From assembly GCF_021209385.1 (NCBI RefSeq), contig NZ_JAJOIL010000013.1, positions 44,207 through 108,206 of the forward strand: 64,000 nucleotides of DNA. The letters run 5' to 3'. The notes under the pieces were generated by a model. That model was not told the origin of the DNA. It did not search any database and saw only the letters and a program-made list of their open reading frames with translations. Source of the DNA: Seleniivibrio sp. GTDB lineage: Bacteria > Chrysiogenota > Deferribacteres > Deferribacterales > Geovibrionaceae. Positions 52,352 to 60,210 of the stretch are shown piece by piece. The position numbers and the translations under genes are program-made. Every line of letters starts with the position of its first letter. The first letter of the stretch is position 1.

Positions 52352-54234
52352 CTTTCGTTTTCTTTGAATAAACTGATGCAGTTTCTGCCGGATTGTTTTG
52401 CGTTATAAAGGGCTATGTCTGCCTTTCTGAACGTGGTATTGGCTGTTGCGCCTGCGGATGGTACCGCGCAGTAAATACCTATTGATACTGTTATAAATTT
52501 ATCTGTTTCGCTGGAAGAATGTTCAATATGCAGGTTATGTATCTCTCTGCGCATCTGTTCAAAGAAATCCACTGAATCTTTCGGGGCCATATTCATACAT
52601 GTTACGGCGAACTCCTCTCCGCCTATCCTGAAAGCATAATCCTCAGGGCGGTTAAGCGATCTTTTTATGTTCATAGCAATTCTGTTTAGAACCTTATCTC
52701 CTTTCAGATGACCATAGGTATCATTATATGCCTTAAAAAAGTCTATATCTATGATTGCAAGGGTCAGTGGTGTTTGATTTATCTGAGCTTTTCTGACCTC
52801 CAGATCAAGAATCTGGTTGAAATACCTCTTATTGTAAAGGGCAGTGTGATCATCTGTGATAGTCAGTTCCTCAACCCGTTTTTTGTCTGTTATGTCGTTT
52901 CTGATGGAGAGATAACCGACAAATTTGCCGTTTTCATCCAGTTTGGGTATGAAGTGAGCGTTGACCCAGAAGGTGGTTCCGTCCTTTTTGATATTTTTTA
53001 TATCTCCGTTCCATGAATTTCCTGACATGACGGTGTTCCACATCTGTCTGGATGTGTTTTGATCCGTATCCGGGTGTTTCAGTATCGAATGGGGAGCGCC
53101 GATGAGTTCTTCCTGTGAAAACTGGGATATATCACAGAGAGCCGAACTCACTTTTGTTATGGTGCCGTTTGCGTCAACTTCGGAAAGTATGACGTATTTG
53201 TCGATTATATTGTGGTTAAACGTAAGCTCATCTTTCGCCATGTTCAGATATAGGTTTGTTTTGTCCAGTCTGCCGATATATTTGTTGAATCCGATATTTA
53301 CTACAGCGAGTGTTAAAACCGCCATGGCGACGCTGAACAGGAACAGTATGAGTACATCATTCTTTATATTCTCTATGCTCTGAGTAATGTCTATGGCTGC
53401 AACAAGGGAGGCTATGCTTTCATTGCTGTAATTATTAAGCTCCATTACAGGAGCTATGAGATAAGTTCTTCCGTAACTTTTATAAGTGATTTTTTTTTCA
53501 TTCCCCAATTCCTTCAGTGCATCGCGAAAGAAGTCCGGTGAGTCTGTTTTTATATAAGTGTTGCCGACAAGTTCCAGCCCATCTTTGTTTTGAAGTATGT
53601 TCAGAGCATCTTTTTTAAAGACGAAAGCCAGTTTTTTGTCGCCGTATATCGTTTCCAGAAGATGAGTAAAATACATGGGATCCGTACCCAGTTCAAGGCA
53701 TCCGATGTGTTTGTGATCTTTGTTGTAAACAGGTTGAACAACGCGGTAATATATGCCGTTCACCCCCACTTCAACACCTGTTTCCGGCAGTTTTAACTGA
53801 TTTGCTTTTGCTATGATATGTCTTATTTTTGAAAGATCATCTCCGTACACTTCCGGCATATGAACGCGCAACAGAGTGACGGTTTTTTCAGTGTGAAAAT
53901 GCATGTTTTTAAAAAAACGGTTTTCAGAACTGAAAAGGTCATAGTTGCGCTTAACAAGAGTATAAAGCTTCACTCTGTCATGTTGCTCAATGGCATTGAT
54001 AACGTCCTGATTCGCAAGTATATTGTCAATTCTGGTGAAATTAAGCTCGTTAAGGGCATTTAGTTCGGATTTGAAGAATGTCTGCAGATGCGCGGTCTCT
54101 TCTGACAGTGTGGTATCCAGTTTGTGCCGGTAGCTTATATAGGAAATGAACATAAAAAGAGCAACCAGCAATAAAAGCAGGAAAGCGAGGCGTGCAAGCG
54201 TGTTATTTTTTATGTCCTTGTATTTTTCCGTCAT
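52348..54234 (-). CDS. membrane sensor with PAS and GGDEF domains (diguanylate cyclase)
   Basis: 628 residues from ATG 54234; a longer in-frame start at 54285 adds atypical residues and overlaps a terminator. TM1 (about 13-32), a double-Cache-like periplasmic sensor (35-290: G-V-N-G-I-Y-Y-R-V-V-Q-P, C-L-E-L-G-T-D), TM2 (about 291-315), PAS/PAC (about 345-455), then GGDEF (about 460-622) with I-G-G-E-E-F and an RxxD inhibitory site (R-P-E-D). Predicted to make c-di-GMP in response to an external ligand. Confidence 0.9.
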   Translation of the reverse strand: MTEKYKDIKNNTLARLAFLLLLLVALFMFISYISYRHKLDTTLSEETAHLQTFFKSELNALNELNFTRIDNILANQDVINAIEQHDRVKLYTLVKRNYDLFSSENRFFKNMHFHTEKTVTLLRVHMPEVYGDDLSKIRHIIAKANQLKLPETGVEVGVNGIYYRVVQPVYNKDHKHIGCLELGTDPMYFTHLLETIYGDKKLAFVFKKDALNILQNKDGLELVGNTYIKTDSPDFFRDALKELGNEKKITYKSYGRTYLIAPVMELNNYSNESIASLVAAIDITQSIENIKNDVLILFLFSVAMAVLTLAVVNIGFNKYIGRLDKTNLYLNMAKDELTFNHNIIDKYVILSEVDANGTITKVSSALCDISQFSQEELIGAPHSILKHPDTDQNTSRQMWNTVMSGNSWNGDIKNIKKDGTTFWVNAHFIPKLDENGKFVGYLSIRNDITDKKRVEELTITDDHTALYNKRYFNQILDLEVRKAQINQTPLTLAIIDIDFFKAYNDTYGHLKGDKVLNRIAMNIKRSLNRPEDYAFRIGGEEFAVTCMNMAPKDSVDFFEQMRREIHNLHIEHSSSETDKFITVSIGIYCAVPSAGATANTTFRKADIALYNAKQSGRNCISLFKENES

Positions 54235-54270
54235 GTAAAAGTATACCCTTCTAATCGGGTTTATCAAATA

Positions 54271-54300
54271 AAAAAAGCCGGACAAATTTTGTCCGGCTTT
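54271..54300 (-). terminator. terminator of RRM gene A
   Basis: aaagccggac (54274-54283) pairs with gtccggcttt (54291-54300); on the minus strand a T-run follows (54276 down to 54271). Confidence 0.9.
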
Positions 54301-54326
54301 ATGAGATCAGCGTAAGCTGGTTATTA

Positions 54327-54644
54327 TTAGTATCTTCCGCCGCGACCGCCGCCGTATCCACCGCGTCCGCCACCGAAACCGCCGCCTCTGTTTCCGCCTT
54401 CTTCACGGGGTTTAGCTTCGTTAACAGTGATGTTTCTGCCGCCGAATTCTGCACCGTTGAATTGCTCGATAGCTGCTTTTGCTTCGTCGTTGTTGCCCAT
54501 TTCAACAAAACCGAATCCTTTAGAACGACCAGTTTCTCTGTCTTTGATGATGCGAGCTGAATCAACAGCGCCAACGCCGCCGAAAAGAGAAGTAAGGTCT
54601 TCTTCAGTTGTTGAGTAGCTAAGGTTACCTACATAAATGTTCAT
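54327..54644 (-). CDS. RRM RNA-binding protein A (Gly-rich tail)
   Basis: 105 residues. A single RRM: RNP2 I-Y-V-G-N-L (3-8), RNP1 K-G-F-G-F-V-E-M (42-49). A C-terminal Gly/Arg/Tyr-rich RGG-like tail (about 84-105) follows. This is the Rbp type common in cyanobacteria and several other phyla, where members are often cold-induced RNA chaperones. Two paralogues lie 4.7-5.4 kb away. It has its own terminator and a conserved 204-nt leader. Confidence 0.93.
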   Translation of the reverse strand: MNIYVGNLSYSTTEEDLTSLFGGVGAVDSARIIKDRETGRSKGFGFVEMGNNDEAKAAIEQFNGAEFGGRNITVNEAKPREEGGNRGGGFGGGRGGYGGGRGGRY

Positions 54645-54850
54645 TAAAATTCCTCATGAAATTATTTGTCAAAACACACAACTCTGGGATAATACGGTGA
54701 GCAATACGGACGGAAAGGAGCCAAACTCAGGAAACTTATGAACAATTTTTGCGGGTTATATTGAGGTACAACGGCATAAATGATAAGGTTCTGGTTCAAA
54801 AAATCCGGATGAATTTGCTAACAACGTTCAACCAAATATCGGTCTGACAC
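54645..54850 (-). promoter_or_regulatory. long 5' leader of RRM gene A, conserved with that of gene B
   Basis: About 204 nt from the predicted start site (near 54848) to the ATG. It shares long blocks with 59386-59585: at the 5' end TGTCAGACCGATA, then GGTTG, GCAAATT, CCGGATTTT-GAACC, GCAAAATTGTTCAT-like, and close to the ATG TTTTGACAAATAAT plus TGAGGA (minus strand). No open frame is shared, so conservation is of RNA or regulatory type. Confidence 0.75.
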
Positions 54851-54854
54851 ACTA

Positions 54855-54882
54855 AATATACATCGTTACTCATAAATAGCAA
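54855..54882 (-). promoter_or_regulatory. promoter of RRM gene A
   Basis: Minus strand TTGCTA (54882-54877), 16 bases, TATATT (54860-54855). The same -35 and spacing occur upstream of gene B. Confidence 0.65.
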
Positions 54883-54950
54883 TAGAAAATAGTGTTTTTT
54901 CTTTTTCGATATTAAAATATATAAAATCTATAGATTTAATGCTTTTTGTG

Positions 54951-54995
54951 TTGACTTGTCTGATGTTGTTCTGATATGTTCTGTTCAGCTGAACA
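54951..54995 (+). promoter_or_regulatory. promoter and palindromic operator of the ABC importer operon
   Basis: TTGACT at 54951-54956 and TATGTT at 54975-54980 (18-base spacing) are followed by a perfect 14-bp palindrome, TGTTCAGCTGAACA (54982-54995), at the likely transcription start. A repressor bound there would block initiation. No regulator gene is adjacent. Confidence 0.6.
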
Positions 54996-55027
54996 AGAAA
55001 CTGATGAAAGACTAATGGAGAAATACA

Positions 55028-55843
55028 ATGTACGAAGTCATTTGTTCTGATTTGTCATATTCTTATGGGGAATCAAAAGTGCTGGAGGGCGTATCTCTTA
55101 AGGCGGAATCGGGTGATTTTGTCTGCCTGCTCGGACCTTCAGGATGTGGGAAGAGTACGCTGCTTCGTCTTCTGGCAGGTTTGTCCATGCCGGATAGCGG
55201 AAATATTACTATTAACGGTGAACAGGTGATCGGAACTGATCTGGAAAGGGGAGTGGTTTTCCAGGATTATTCGCTTTTCCCGTGGATGACCGTAGGTGAG
55301 AACATTGTTCTTGCTCTCAGACAGGCTTTTCCAAAGAAAAAGAAGAGTGAATACCGTGAAATAGCGGCTGACTATCTTGATATGGTCGGGCTTGCAGGAA
55401 ATTTTGATAAACTGCCGGGACATATGTCAGGAGGTATGCGCCAGCGAGCCGCAATAGCGCGAGCTTTTGCTGTAAACTCCCCGATACTGCTTATGGATGA
55501 GCCTTTTGGCGCCCTTGATGCCATCACACGGGCAAAGCTTCAGGATCTGCTGCTTGGGCTTTGGATGCAGAAAAACAGCGAACGAAGGACTGTTTTCTTT
55601 GTGACCCACGATGTTGACGAGGCGATACTTCTTGCCACTCACATAGTTGTGATGGGTGTAAATCCTGGGTCTGTAAAGGGCATTATAGAGGTTGATATAC
55701 CCAGACCGAGAAGGCGCAGAGGAGCGGCTGCTGAAAAGCAGTTTCAAACCATCAGAGAGAAATTGGTTAATATACTTCAGGAAAATATTCTGAACGGACT
55801 TGATAAAGGAGAAACCGTCCTGTCATTGGGCGAGTGGATATAG
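55028..55843 (+). CDS. ABC importer ATP-binding protein (nitrate/sulfonate/taurine type)
   Basis: 271 residues. Walker A G-P-S-G-C-G-K-S-T (36-44), Q-loop F-Q-D-Y-S-L-F-P-W, signature M-S-G-G-M-R-Q-R, Walker B L-L-M-D-E-P-F-G-A-L-D, and H-loop V-T-H-D-V-D-E-A. The F-P-W and D-E-P-F-G-A-L-D forms mark the SsuB/TauB/NrtD subfamily. Energises the importer encoded with the next two genes; starts the four-gene operon. Confidence 0.93.
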   Translation: MYEVICSDLSYSYGESKVLEGVSLKAESGDFVCLLGPSGCGKSTLLRLLAGLSMPDSGNITINGEQVIGTDLERGVVFQDYSLFPWMTVGENIVLALRQAFPKKKKSEYREIAADYLDMVGLAGNFDKLPGHMSGGMRQRAAIARAFAVNSPILLMDEPFGALDAITRAKLQDLLLGLWMQKNSERRTVFFVTHDVDEAILLATHIVVMGVNPGSVKGIIEVDIPRPRRRRGAAAEKQFQTIREKLVNILQENILNGLDKGETVLSLGEWI

Positions 55844-55852
55844 GAGAAGGCT

Positions 55853-56902
55853 ATGAAAAGATTTTTATTTATCGTTCTTACGTTGTTACTGCTTGCTGCT
55901 TTTCAGGCATATGCAGGCGAGAGACCTAAACTTAAGGTTGGGTATGCACCTGGTGGAGGAAGCATCCTGACGCTGGTGGCGCAGGATAAGAAATTCTTTG
56001 AAAAAGAGGGACTTGATGTGGAGCTTGTTCAGTTTGCAAGTTCCTCAGACGGTTTGAACGCTCTTAACACCGGAAAGATAGATTTTGGCGTATCTTTCGG
56101 AACGGCAGGACCTCTGGCATTTATATCCAAAGGTGCCGACTTTACGATAATCGGCGGTATGCTGGCAGGCGGTCACCCCATAATAGCGTTGCCGGAGAAC
56201 AAGGACAAGTTTAAATCCATTCAGGATTTTAAAGGTAAAACCATTGCCACTGCAAGAATATATACCGCAGACGTAGTGTGGCGCGGAGCACTTAAAAGAG
56301 CCGGTATAGACCCTAATAAAGACGTTACAATCATAGAACTTAAGAATCCGTCCGCCGTTCTTGAGGCTGTTAAGGCAGGAAAAGTCGATGCGGGTATCGG
56401 TTCGTCAACAATAGTTATGAAACTTGAGCAGGCAGGCGTTGCCGTTGTGGGCTGGAGCAACGATCTGTTTCCCGATCACCCTTGCTGCCGAGTTGTTGCC
56501 CGCGGTAAAAATACTGTCAAATATCATGAAACATACAGAGCTTTCCTTAGAGCGCTTATTCAGGCTGAGAAATTCAAGCATGAACACCCTGATTCTGTTG
56601 TCAGTGTTGCAATGAAATATCTCAATCTGGACGAACCAACGGCGAGAGCTTTCGTTCTGGAACCTCACCAGTCCACAAGGGTTGATCCCGATACGGACGG
56701 CGTGAAACAGATGTGGGATGATATGAAATCCATAGATTATGTCCAAAATGCAGACAACATAGATATTACAAAGTATATCAACACTACTTTGTATCAGGAA
56801 GCTCTGGGTGACCTGCTGAAAAAGTACCCCAGAGACAGGTATTATCTGGATGCTAAAAAACGTTTTGCAAAAAGGAACAGTGAAGACCATGCGCATCATT
56901 AA
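55853..56902 (+). CDS. ABC importer substrate-binding protein (SsuA/TauA/NMT1 type)
   Basis: 349 residues. Signal peptide 1-22 ending A-Y-A, then L-K-V-G-Y-A-P-G-G-G-S-I-L-T-L, F-F-E-K-E-G-L-D-V-E-L-V, G-K-I-D-F-G-V and F-K-G-K-T-I-A, typical of periplasmic proteins for sulfonates, nitrate, thiamine precursors or related ligands. The substrate cannot be named. The C-terminal His-rich end (E-D-H-A-H-H) is unusual. It overlaps the permease gene by 14 bases. Confidence 0.9.
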   Translation: MKRFLFIVLTLLLLAAFQAYAGERPKLKVGYAPGGGSILTLVAQDKKFFEKEGLDVELVQFASSSDGLNALNTGKIDFGVSFGTAGPLAFISKGADFTIIGGMLAGGHPIIALPENKDKFKSIQDFKGKTIATARIYTADVVWRGALKRAGIDPNKDVTIIELKNPSAVLEAVKAGKVDAGIGSSTIVMKLEQAGVAVVGWSNDLFPDHPCCRVVARGKNTVKYHETYRAFLRALIQAEKFKHEHPDSVVSVAMKYLNLDEPTARAFVLEPHQSTRVDPDTDGVKQMWDDMKSIDYVQNADNIDITKYINTTLYQEALGDLLKKYPRDRYYLDAKKRFAKRNSEDHAHH

Positions 56903-57644
56903 AAGGTTTTGGGGGACGGCGGTTATAATTCTGGCTTTCGTCCTTATATTTGAACTGCTTACGGATGTTACAGGAACACTTGAACCTGTTCTGTTTCCGG
57001 GGCTGTCTAAGATACTGCCGGAACTGGTGAACTCTTTCCCTCAGCTTGCGGAAGGTTTTTTAAGCTCAATGAAACTGCTGATACCGAGTTATTTTGCGGC
57101 TCTTATCCTTGGGATAGGCGGCGGGCTTATGGTGGGACATTCTGCTCCTTTGCGCAGGGTGCTTATGCCTCTGTTCAGAGGTGCAAGCCCGATTCCTCCG
57201 ACCATGCTGATACCCTATGCGATAGCTGTACTTCCGACATTCTGGCTTTCGTCGTGGTTCATAATATTCGTAGGTGCTTTCTGGCCTGTGATAATGGGAA
57301 CCATACACGGCGTGGGACTTATTGAGGAACGTTATCTGGATAATGCAAAAGTGCTTAAGGTTACGGGTTTCAGGCTGTTCACAAAAGTGATTCTGCCCGG
57401 GGCGCTGCCGACAATATTCAACGGTGCCGGAATGGCGCTGGTTTTCAGCTTTATCCTGCTGACTGTGGCGGAGATGTTCGGCGCGACATCAGGAATGGGG
57501 CATTTTATACAGTATTATGCTGATTTTTCGGATTATCCGAAAGTGCTTGCAGGTATGATCTTTCTGTCGGTCGTAATAGTTATTCTGATGGAGATTTTCG
57601 ACATAGTGCAGAACAGGGCGCTGCACTGGACGCACAAACGTTAA
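56889..57644 (+). CDS. ABC importer permease (SsuC/TauC type)
   Basis: 251 residues from ATG 56889. About six membrane helices and the family's cytoplasmic loop E-x-x-x-D-x-A-K-V-L-K-V-T-G-F-R-L-F-x-K-V-I-L-P-G-A-L-P, which contacts the ATPase. Also P-P-T-M-L-I-P-Y-A-I. Forms the inner-membrane channel, probably as a homodimer. Ten bases before the QueG-like gene. Confidence 0.92.
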   Translation: MRIIKRFWGTAVIILAFVLIFELLTDVTGTLEPVLFPGLSKILPELVNSFPQLAEGFLSSMKLLIPSYFAALILGIGGGLMVGHSAPLRRVLMPLFRGASPIPPTMLIPYAIAVLPTFWLSSWFIIFVGAFWPVIMGTIHGVGLIEERYLDNAKVLKVTGFRLFTKVILPGALPTIFNGAGMALVFSFILLTVAEMFGATSGMGHFIQYYADFSDYPKVLAGMIFLSVVIVILMEIFDIVQNRALHWTHKR

Positions 57645-57653
57645 GGTGATTTT

Positions 57654-59009
57654 ATGAAAGAGATTCTTGAGGCGGAAAAGGCGTCGCTTTTTCCAAATGA
57701 GATACCGAAATGGGGAGAGCCGTATCCGAACAGGCTGGACAAAAAGTCCGTTCTTACAAGTCTTACGGATTACATCTTACAGGTGAACTACAGAGAGTAT
57801 AAACCCGATAAGAGGAAAGTGCTGGCGGTCAGGATATCCGACCGCACAGCCACTTTAAGAAACGTGGCGCCGCCATTAAGACATGAAGTATATTATTTTA
57901 TAGAGGGCGAACTCTTTCCATATGAGGGTATGACTAAACTCAGGGAAGGGCAGACGCCTGCGGAACTTGCGGAAGAGCTTCTGGACGACATCTATGAACA
58001 ACTGTATATATGGGTCGCCTACGACCTTACAAAAGGTTCGCCTCCGGGGTTCGGGAAACCGTTTGATGAACCGCATATTTTTAAAGGGTCTGAAAATCCT
58101 AATCCTGAGCGGATAACCCGATTGGCTCCGGTTAAAGGAGTAAATCCACTGTTTTTCCGCCCCGATCCTGTTCCTGTATATACAGTTGATGATTTTGTCC
58201 CTGATGTGACCATCGAAGAGATTTTCAGGCACGTTGATGATCTGGTGAAGAATGATTTCAGAAACGCACTCCCTGAAGGGGATAATCCACCTATATGGGA
58301 AACTCCTCTGATAGGCATAGCGTCTGTGGATGATCCGATATTTGCAAGATTCCAGGATCCGGAGGTTGAAGGATCGGGACACAGACTGCCGCAGGAATGG
58401 CTTAAAGGCGCCAGATCGGTTATAAGCGTCTTTCTTCCGTTCACTAAGCATATTTCAGCTCATTATACAAAGCAGCAGAGGTATTCTGCATTGGAATTTT
58501 CCTCCGGCAAATGGAACGGCTCAAAGTTTCTGAACGTTGTCCGCCGCTCACTTATAAGATTTGCAAACAGCAGGGGAGCGGAAGCTCTGGCGCCGAATAT
58601 TGACCCCAGATATGATTCCGACGGATGGCGACCCTATTGGTCAGAGAGGCATGTTGCTTTCGCCGCGGGGCTGGGAACGTTCGGCTTGCATCAGAATCTG
58701 ATAAGTGAGAGGGGGGCTCTGGGCAGAATATGCAGTGTGATAACGACTCTGAATCTTAAACCGACGGTGCGCTCGTATACGGACGTGTACGGTTATTGTC
58801 TTTATGCTTTTGACGGAAGCTGTGATGCATGTATCAGAAGGTGTCCGACAGGCGCAATAACTGATGCCGGAAAGGTTGACGGCAGGTGTGAAACTCACGG
58901 GAACAAGGAGCATTTTAAAGACTGGAATTACGGTTCATGCGGACACTGTTCAACGAACATACCCTGTTCGAGAACTATCCCCGCAAAGATAAAACGTACC
59001 CTTAAATGA
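57654..59009 (+). CDS. QueG-like FeS reductase homologue with N-terminal extension
   Basis: 451 residues. The C-terminal half resembles epoxyqueuosine reductase-type and RdhA-like FeS proteins: E-R-H-V-A-F-A-A-G-L-G-T-F-G-L-H (about 332-347), G-R-I-C-S-V-I-T-T, then C-x8-C-D-A-C-I-R-R-C-P-T-G-A-I and C-G-H-C...P-C-S. About 190 residues at the N-terminus (with E-V-Y-Y-F-I-E-G-E-L-F-P-Y-E-G and V-N-P-L-F-F-R-P-D-P) match no domain I know. No Tat signal. The tight link to a sulfonate-type importer suggests a soluble reductase acting on the imported compound. Substrate unknown. Confidence 0.75.
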   Translation: MKEILEAEKASLFPNEIPKWGEPYPNRLDKKSVLTSLTDYILQVNYREYKPDKRKVLAVRISDRTATLRNVAPPLRHEVYYFIEGELFPYEGMTKLREGQTPAELAEELLDDIYEQLYIWVAYDLTKGSPPGFGKPFDEPHIFKGSENPNPERITRLAPVKGVNPLFFRPDPVPVYTVDDFVPDVTIEEIFRHVDDLVKNDFRNALPEGDNPPIWETPLIGIASVDDPIFARFQDPEVEGSGHRLPQEWLKGARSVISVFLPFTKHISAHYTKQQRYSALEFSSGKWNGSKFLNVVRRSLIRFANSRGAEALAPNIDPRYDSDGWRPYWSERHVAFAAGLGTFGLHQNLISERGALGRICSVITTLNLKPTVRSYTDVYGYCLYAFDGSCDACIRRCPTGAITDAGKVDGRCETHGNKEHFKDWNYGSCGHCSTNIPCSRTIPAKIKRTLK

Positions 59010-59036
59010 AAAAAGCGGGCATGAAAGCCCGCTTTT
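59008..59036. terminator. bidirectional terminator between the importer operon and RRM gene B
   Basis: aaaagcgggc (59011-59020) pairs with gcccgctttt (59027-59036) around atgaaa, with A-run before and T-run inside the right arm. Serves both convergent transcripts. Confidence 0.9.
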
Positions 59037-59058
59037 AAATATTTAAATCCGTATTGGA

Positions 59059-59385
59059 TTAATATCTTCCGCGTCCGCCGCCGAAACCGCCTCTGCTGTT
59101 TCCGCCTCTTCCGCCGCCGAAACCGCCACGGTTTCCGCCTTCTTCACGGGGTTTAGCTTCGTTAACAGTGATGTTACGGTTGCCAAGCTCTGTACCGTTG
59201 AATTTTTCGATTGCTGCTTTGCCTTCGTTGTTGTCAGACATTTCAACGAATCCGAAGCCTTTTGAACGGCCTGTTTCTCTGTCAGAGATGATGCGAGCTG
59301 AATCAACTGCGCCTACTCCGCTGAAAAGTGAAACGAGATCGTCTTCTGTTGTGCCGTAGCTAAGATTTCCTACATAGATGTTCAT
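59059..59385 (-). CDS. RRM RNA-binding protein B (Gly-rich tail)
   Basis: 108 residues. RNP2 I-Y-V-G-N-L and RNP1 K-G-F-G-F-V-E-M as in A, with a tail of repeated G-G-F-G-G-G-R-G-G units. It is closest to protein A in sequence and shares its promoter and leader layout, so A and B derive from a duplication that included the regulatory region. Likely RNA chaperone or regulator. Confidence 0.93.
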   Translation of the reverse strand: MNIYVGNLSYGTTEDDLVSLFSGVGAVDSARIISDRETGRSKGFGFVEMSDNNEGKAAIEKFNGTELGNRNITVNEAKPREEGGNRGGFGGGRGGNSRGGFGGGRGRY

Positions 59386-59585
59386 AATGAATCCTCATAA
59401 AATATTATTTGTCAAAACTATTCATGGAACGGTGCGCAAAGAACGGTAATGAGAACTGTGGAATGAACAATTTTGCAGATAAATATTGAAGACTCAATAG
59501 AAAGCGGCATATAACTGATCAGGATCCGGTTCAAAATCCGGGTTAAATTTGCGAGCAACCTACAACCGATGTATCGGTCTGACAT
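59386..59585 (-). promoter_or_regulatory. long 5' leader of RRM gene B, conserved with that of gene A
   Basis: About 198 nt from a predicted start near 59583. It has the same block order as 54645-54850: TGTCAGACCGATA at the 5' end, GGTTG, GCAAATTT, CCGGATTTTGAACC, GCAAAATTGTTCATT, TTTTGACAAATAAT and TGAGGA before the ATG. Between blocks the two diverge, as expected if pairing or protein contact is kept. Confidence 0.75.
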
Positions 59586-59589
59586 GGTT

Positions 59590-59617
59590 ACTATACAGTG
59601 TTGCAAATAAATAGCAA
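59590..59617 (-). promoter_or_regulatory. promoter of RRM gene B
   Basis: Minus strand TTGCTA (59617-59612), 16 bases, TATAGT (59595-59590); same design as for gene A. Confidence 0.7.
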
Positions 59618-59640
59618 GGGGAAAAATAAAAAATATCAAT

Positions 59641-59673
59641 AAAATAAAAAAAAGCGGGCATCGCAGCCCGCTT
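59641..59673 (-). terminator. terminator of RRM gene C
   Basis: aagcgggc (59652-59659) pairs with gcccgctt (59666-59673); minus-strand T-run from 59653 down to 59646. Confidence 0.88.
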
Positions 59674-59698
59674 AGACAGATTATTTATCAGAGATATC

Positions 59699-60004
59699 TT
59701 AGTATCTTCTGTTTCCGCCGCCGAAACCGCCGCCTCTGGGGCCGCGTCCTGCGGGTTTATCCTCTTTCGGTTTAGCTTCGTTAACGGTGATGTTTCTGCT
59801 TCCGAATTCGGATCCGTTAAATTTTTCAATAGCGGCTTTCGCTTCGTCGTTGTTAGGCATTTCAACAAAGCCAAAACCTTTGGAACGGCCTGTTTCCCTG
59901 TCTTTAATAATACGAGCTGAATCCACTGCGCCCATTGTTGAGAAAAGTCCAACAAGGTCTTCTTCTTTTGTCTGATAGCTGATGTTACCTACATAAATGT
60001 TCAT
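59699..60004 (-). CDS. RRM RNA-binding protein C (short Gly-rich tail)
   Basis: 101 residues from ATG 60004 (aaaggg upstream); a longer in-frame start at 60037 is not supported by the family N-terminus. RNP2 I-Y-V-G-N-I and RNP1 K-G-F-G-F-V-E-M. The tail is shorter and begins K-P-K-E-D-K-P-A-G-R-G. Its upstream region shows none of the leader blocks of A and B, so its control differs. Confidence 0.92.
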   Translation of the reverse strand: MNIYVGNISYQTKEEDLVGLFSTMGAVDSARIIKDRETGRSKGFGFVEMPNNDEAKAAIEKFNGSEFGSRNITVNEAKPKEDKPAGRGPRGGGFGGGNRRY

Positions 60005-60210
60005 ATACAACCCTTTGACCGCATAATGGTCATTCAATGTGATTGTTCAGAATAACCGAAAAATAATACAAATCAAGTAAAATGTTGTATTGTGTAAGGC
60101 TTTTGGATAAAAAATCCTCATTTCACATCTTTAACATTGAAAAATCCTGCGGTGCTGTTAATGTAGTGTGGTGCAAAAGAATTTATTAACCAATATACGG
60201 AGTTTCAAAT

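Noticed and set aside
54299..54574. Second long frame opposite in phase within the RRM gene A (similar frames exist in B and C)
   Set aside because: Shadow of the Gly/Arg-rich coding sequence; parallel shadows occur in all three paralogues because the true frame is conserved.
59386..59698. Small peptide gene in the RRM B leader and spacer
   Set aside because: No frame is shared with the matching leader of gene A, so conservation is not at the protein level.
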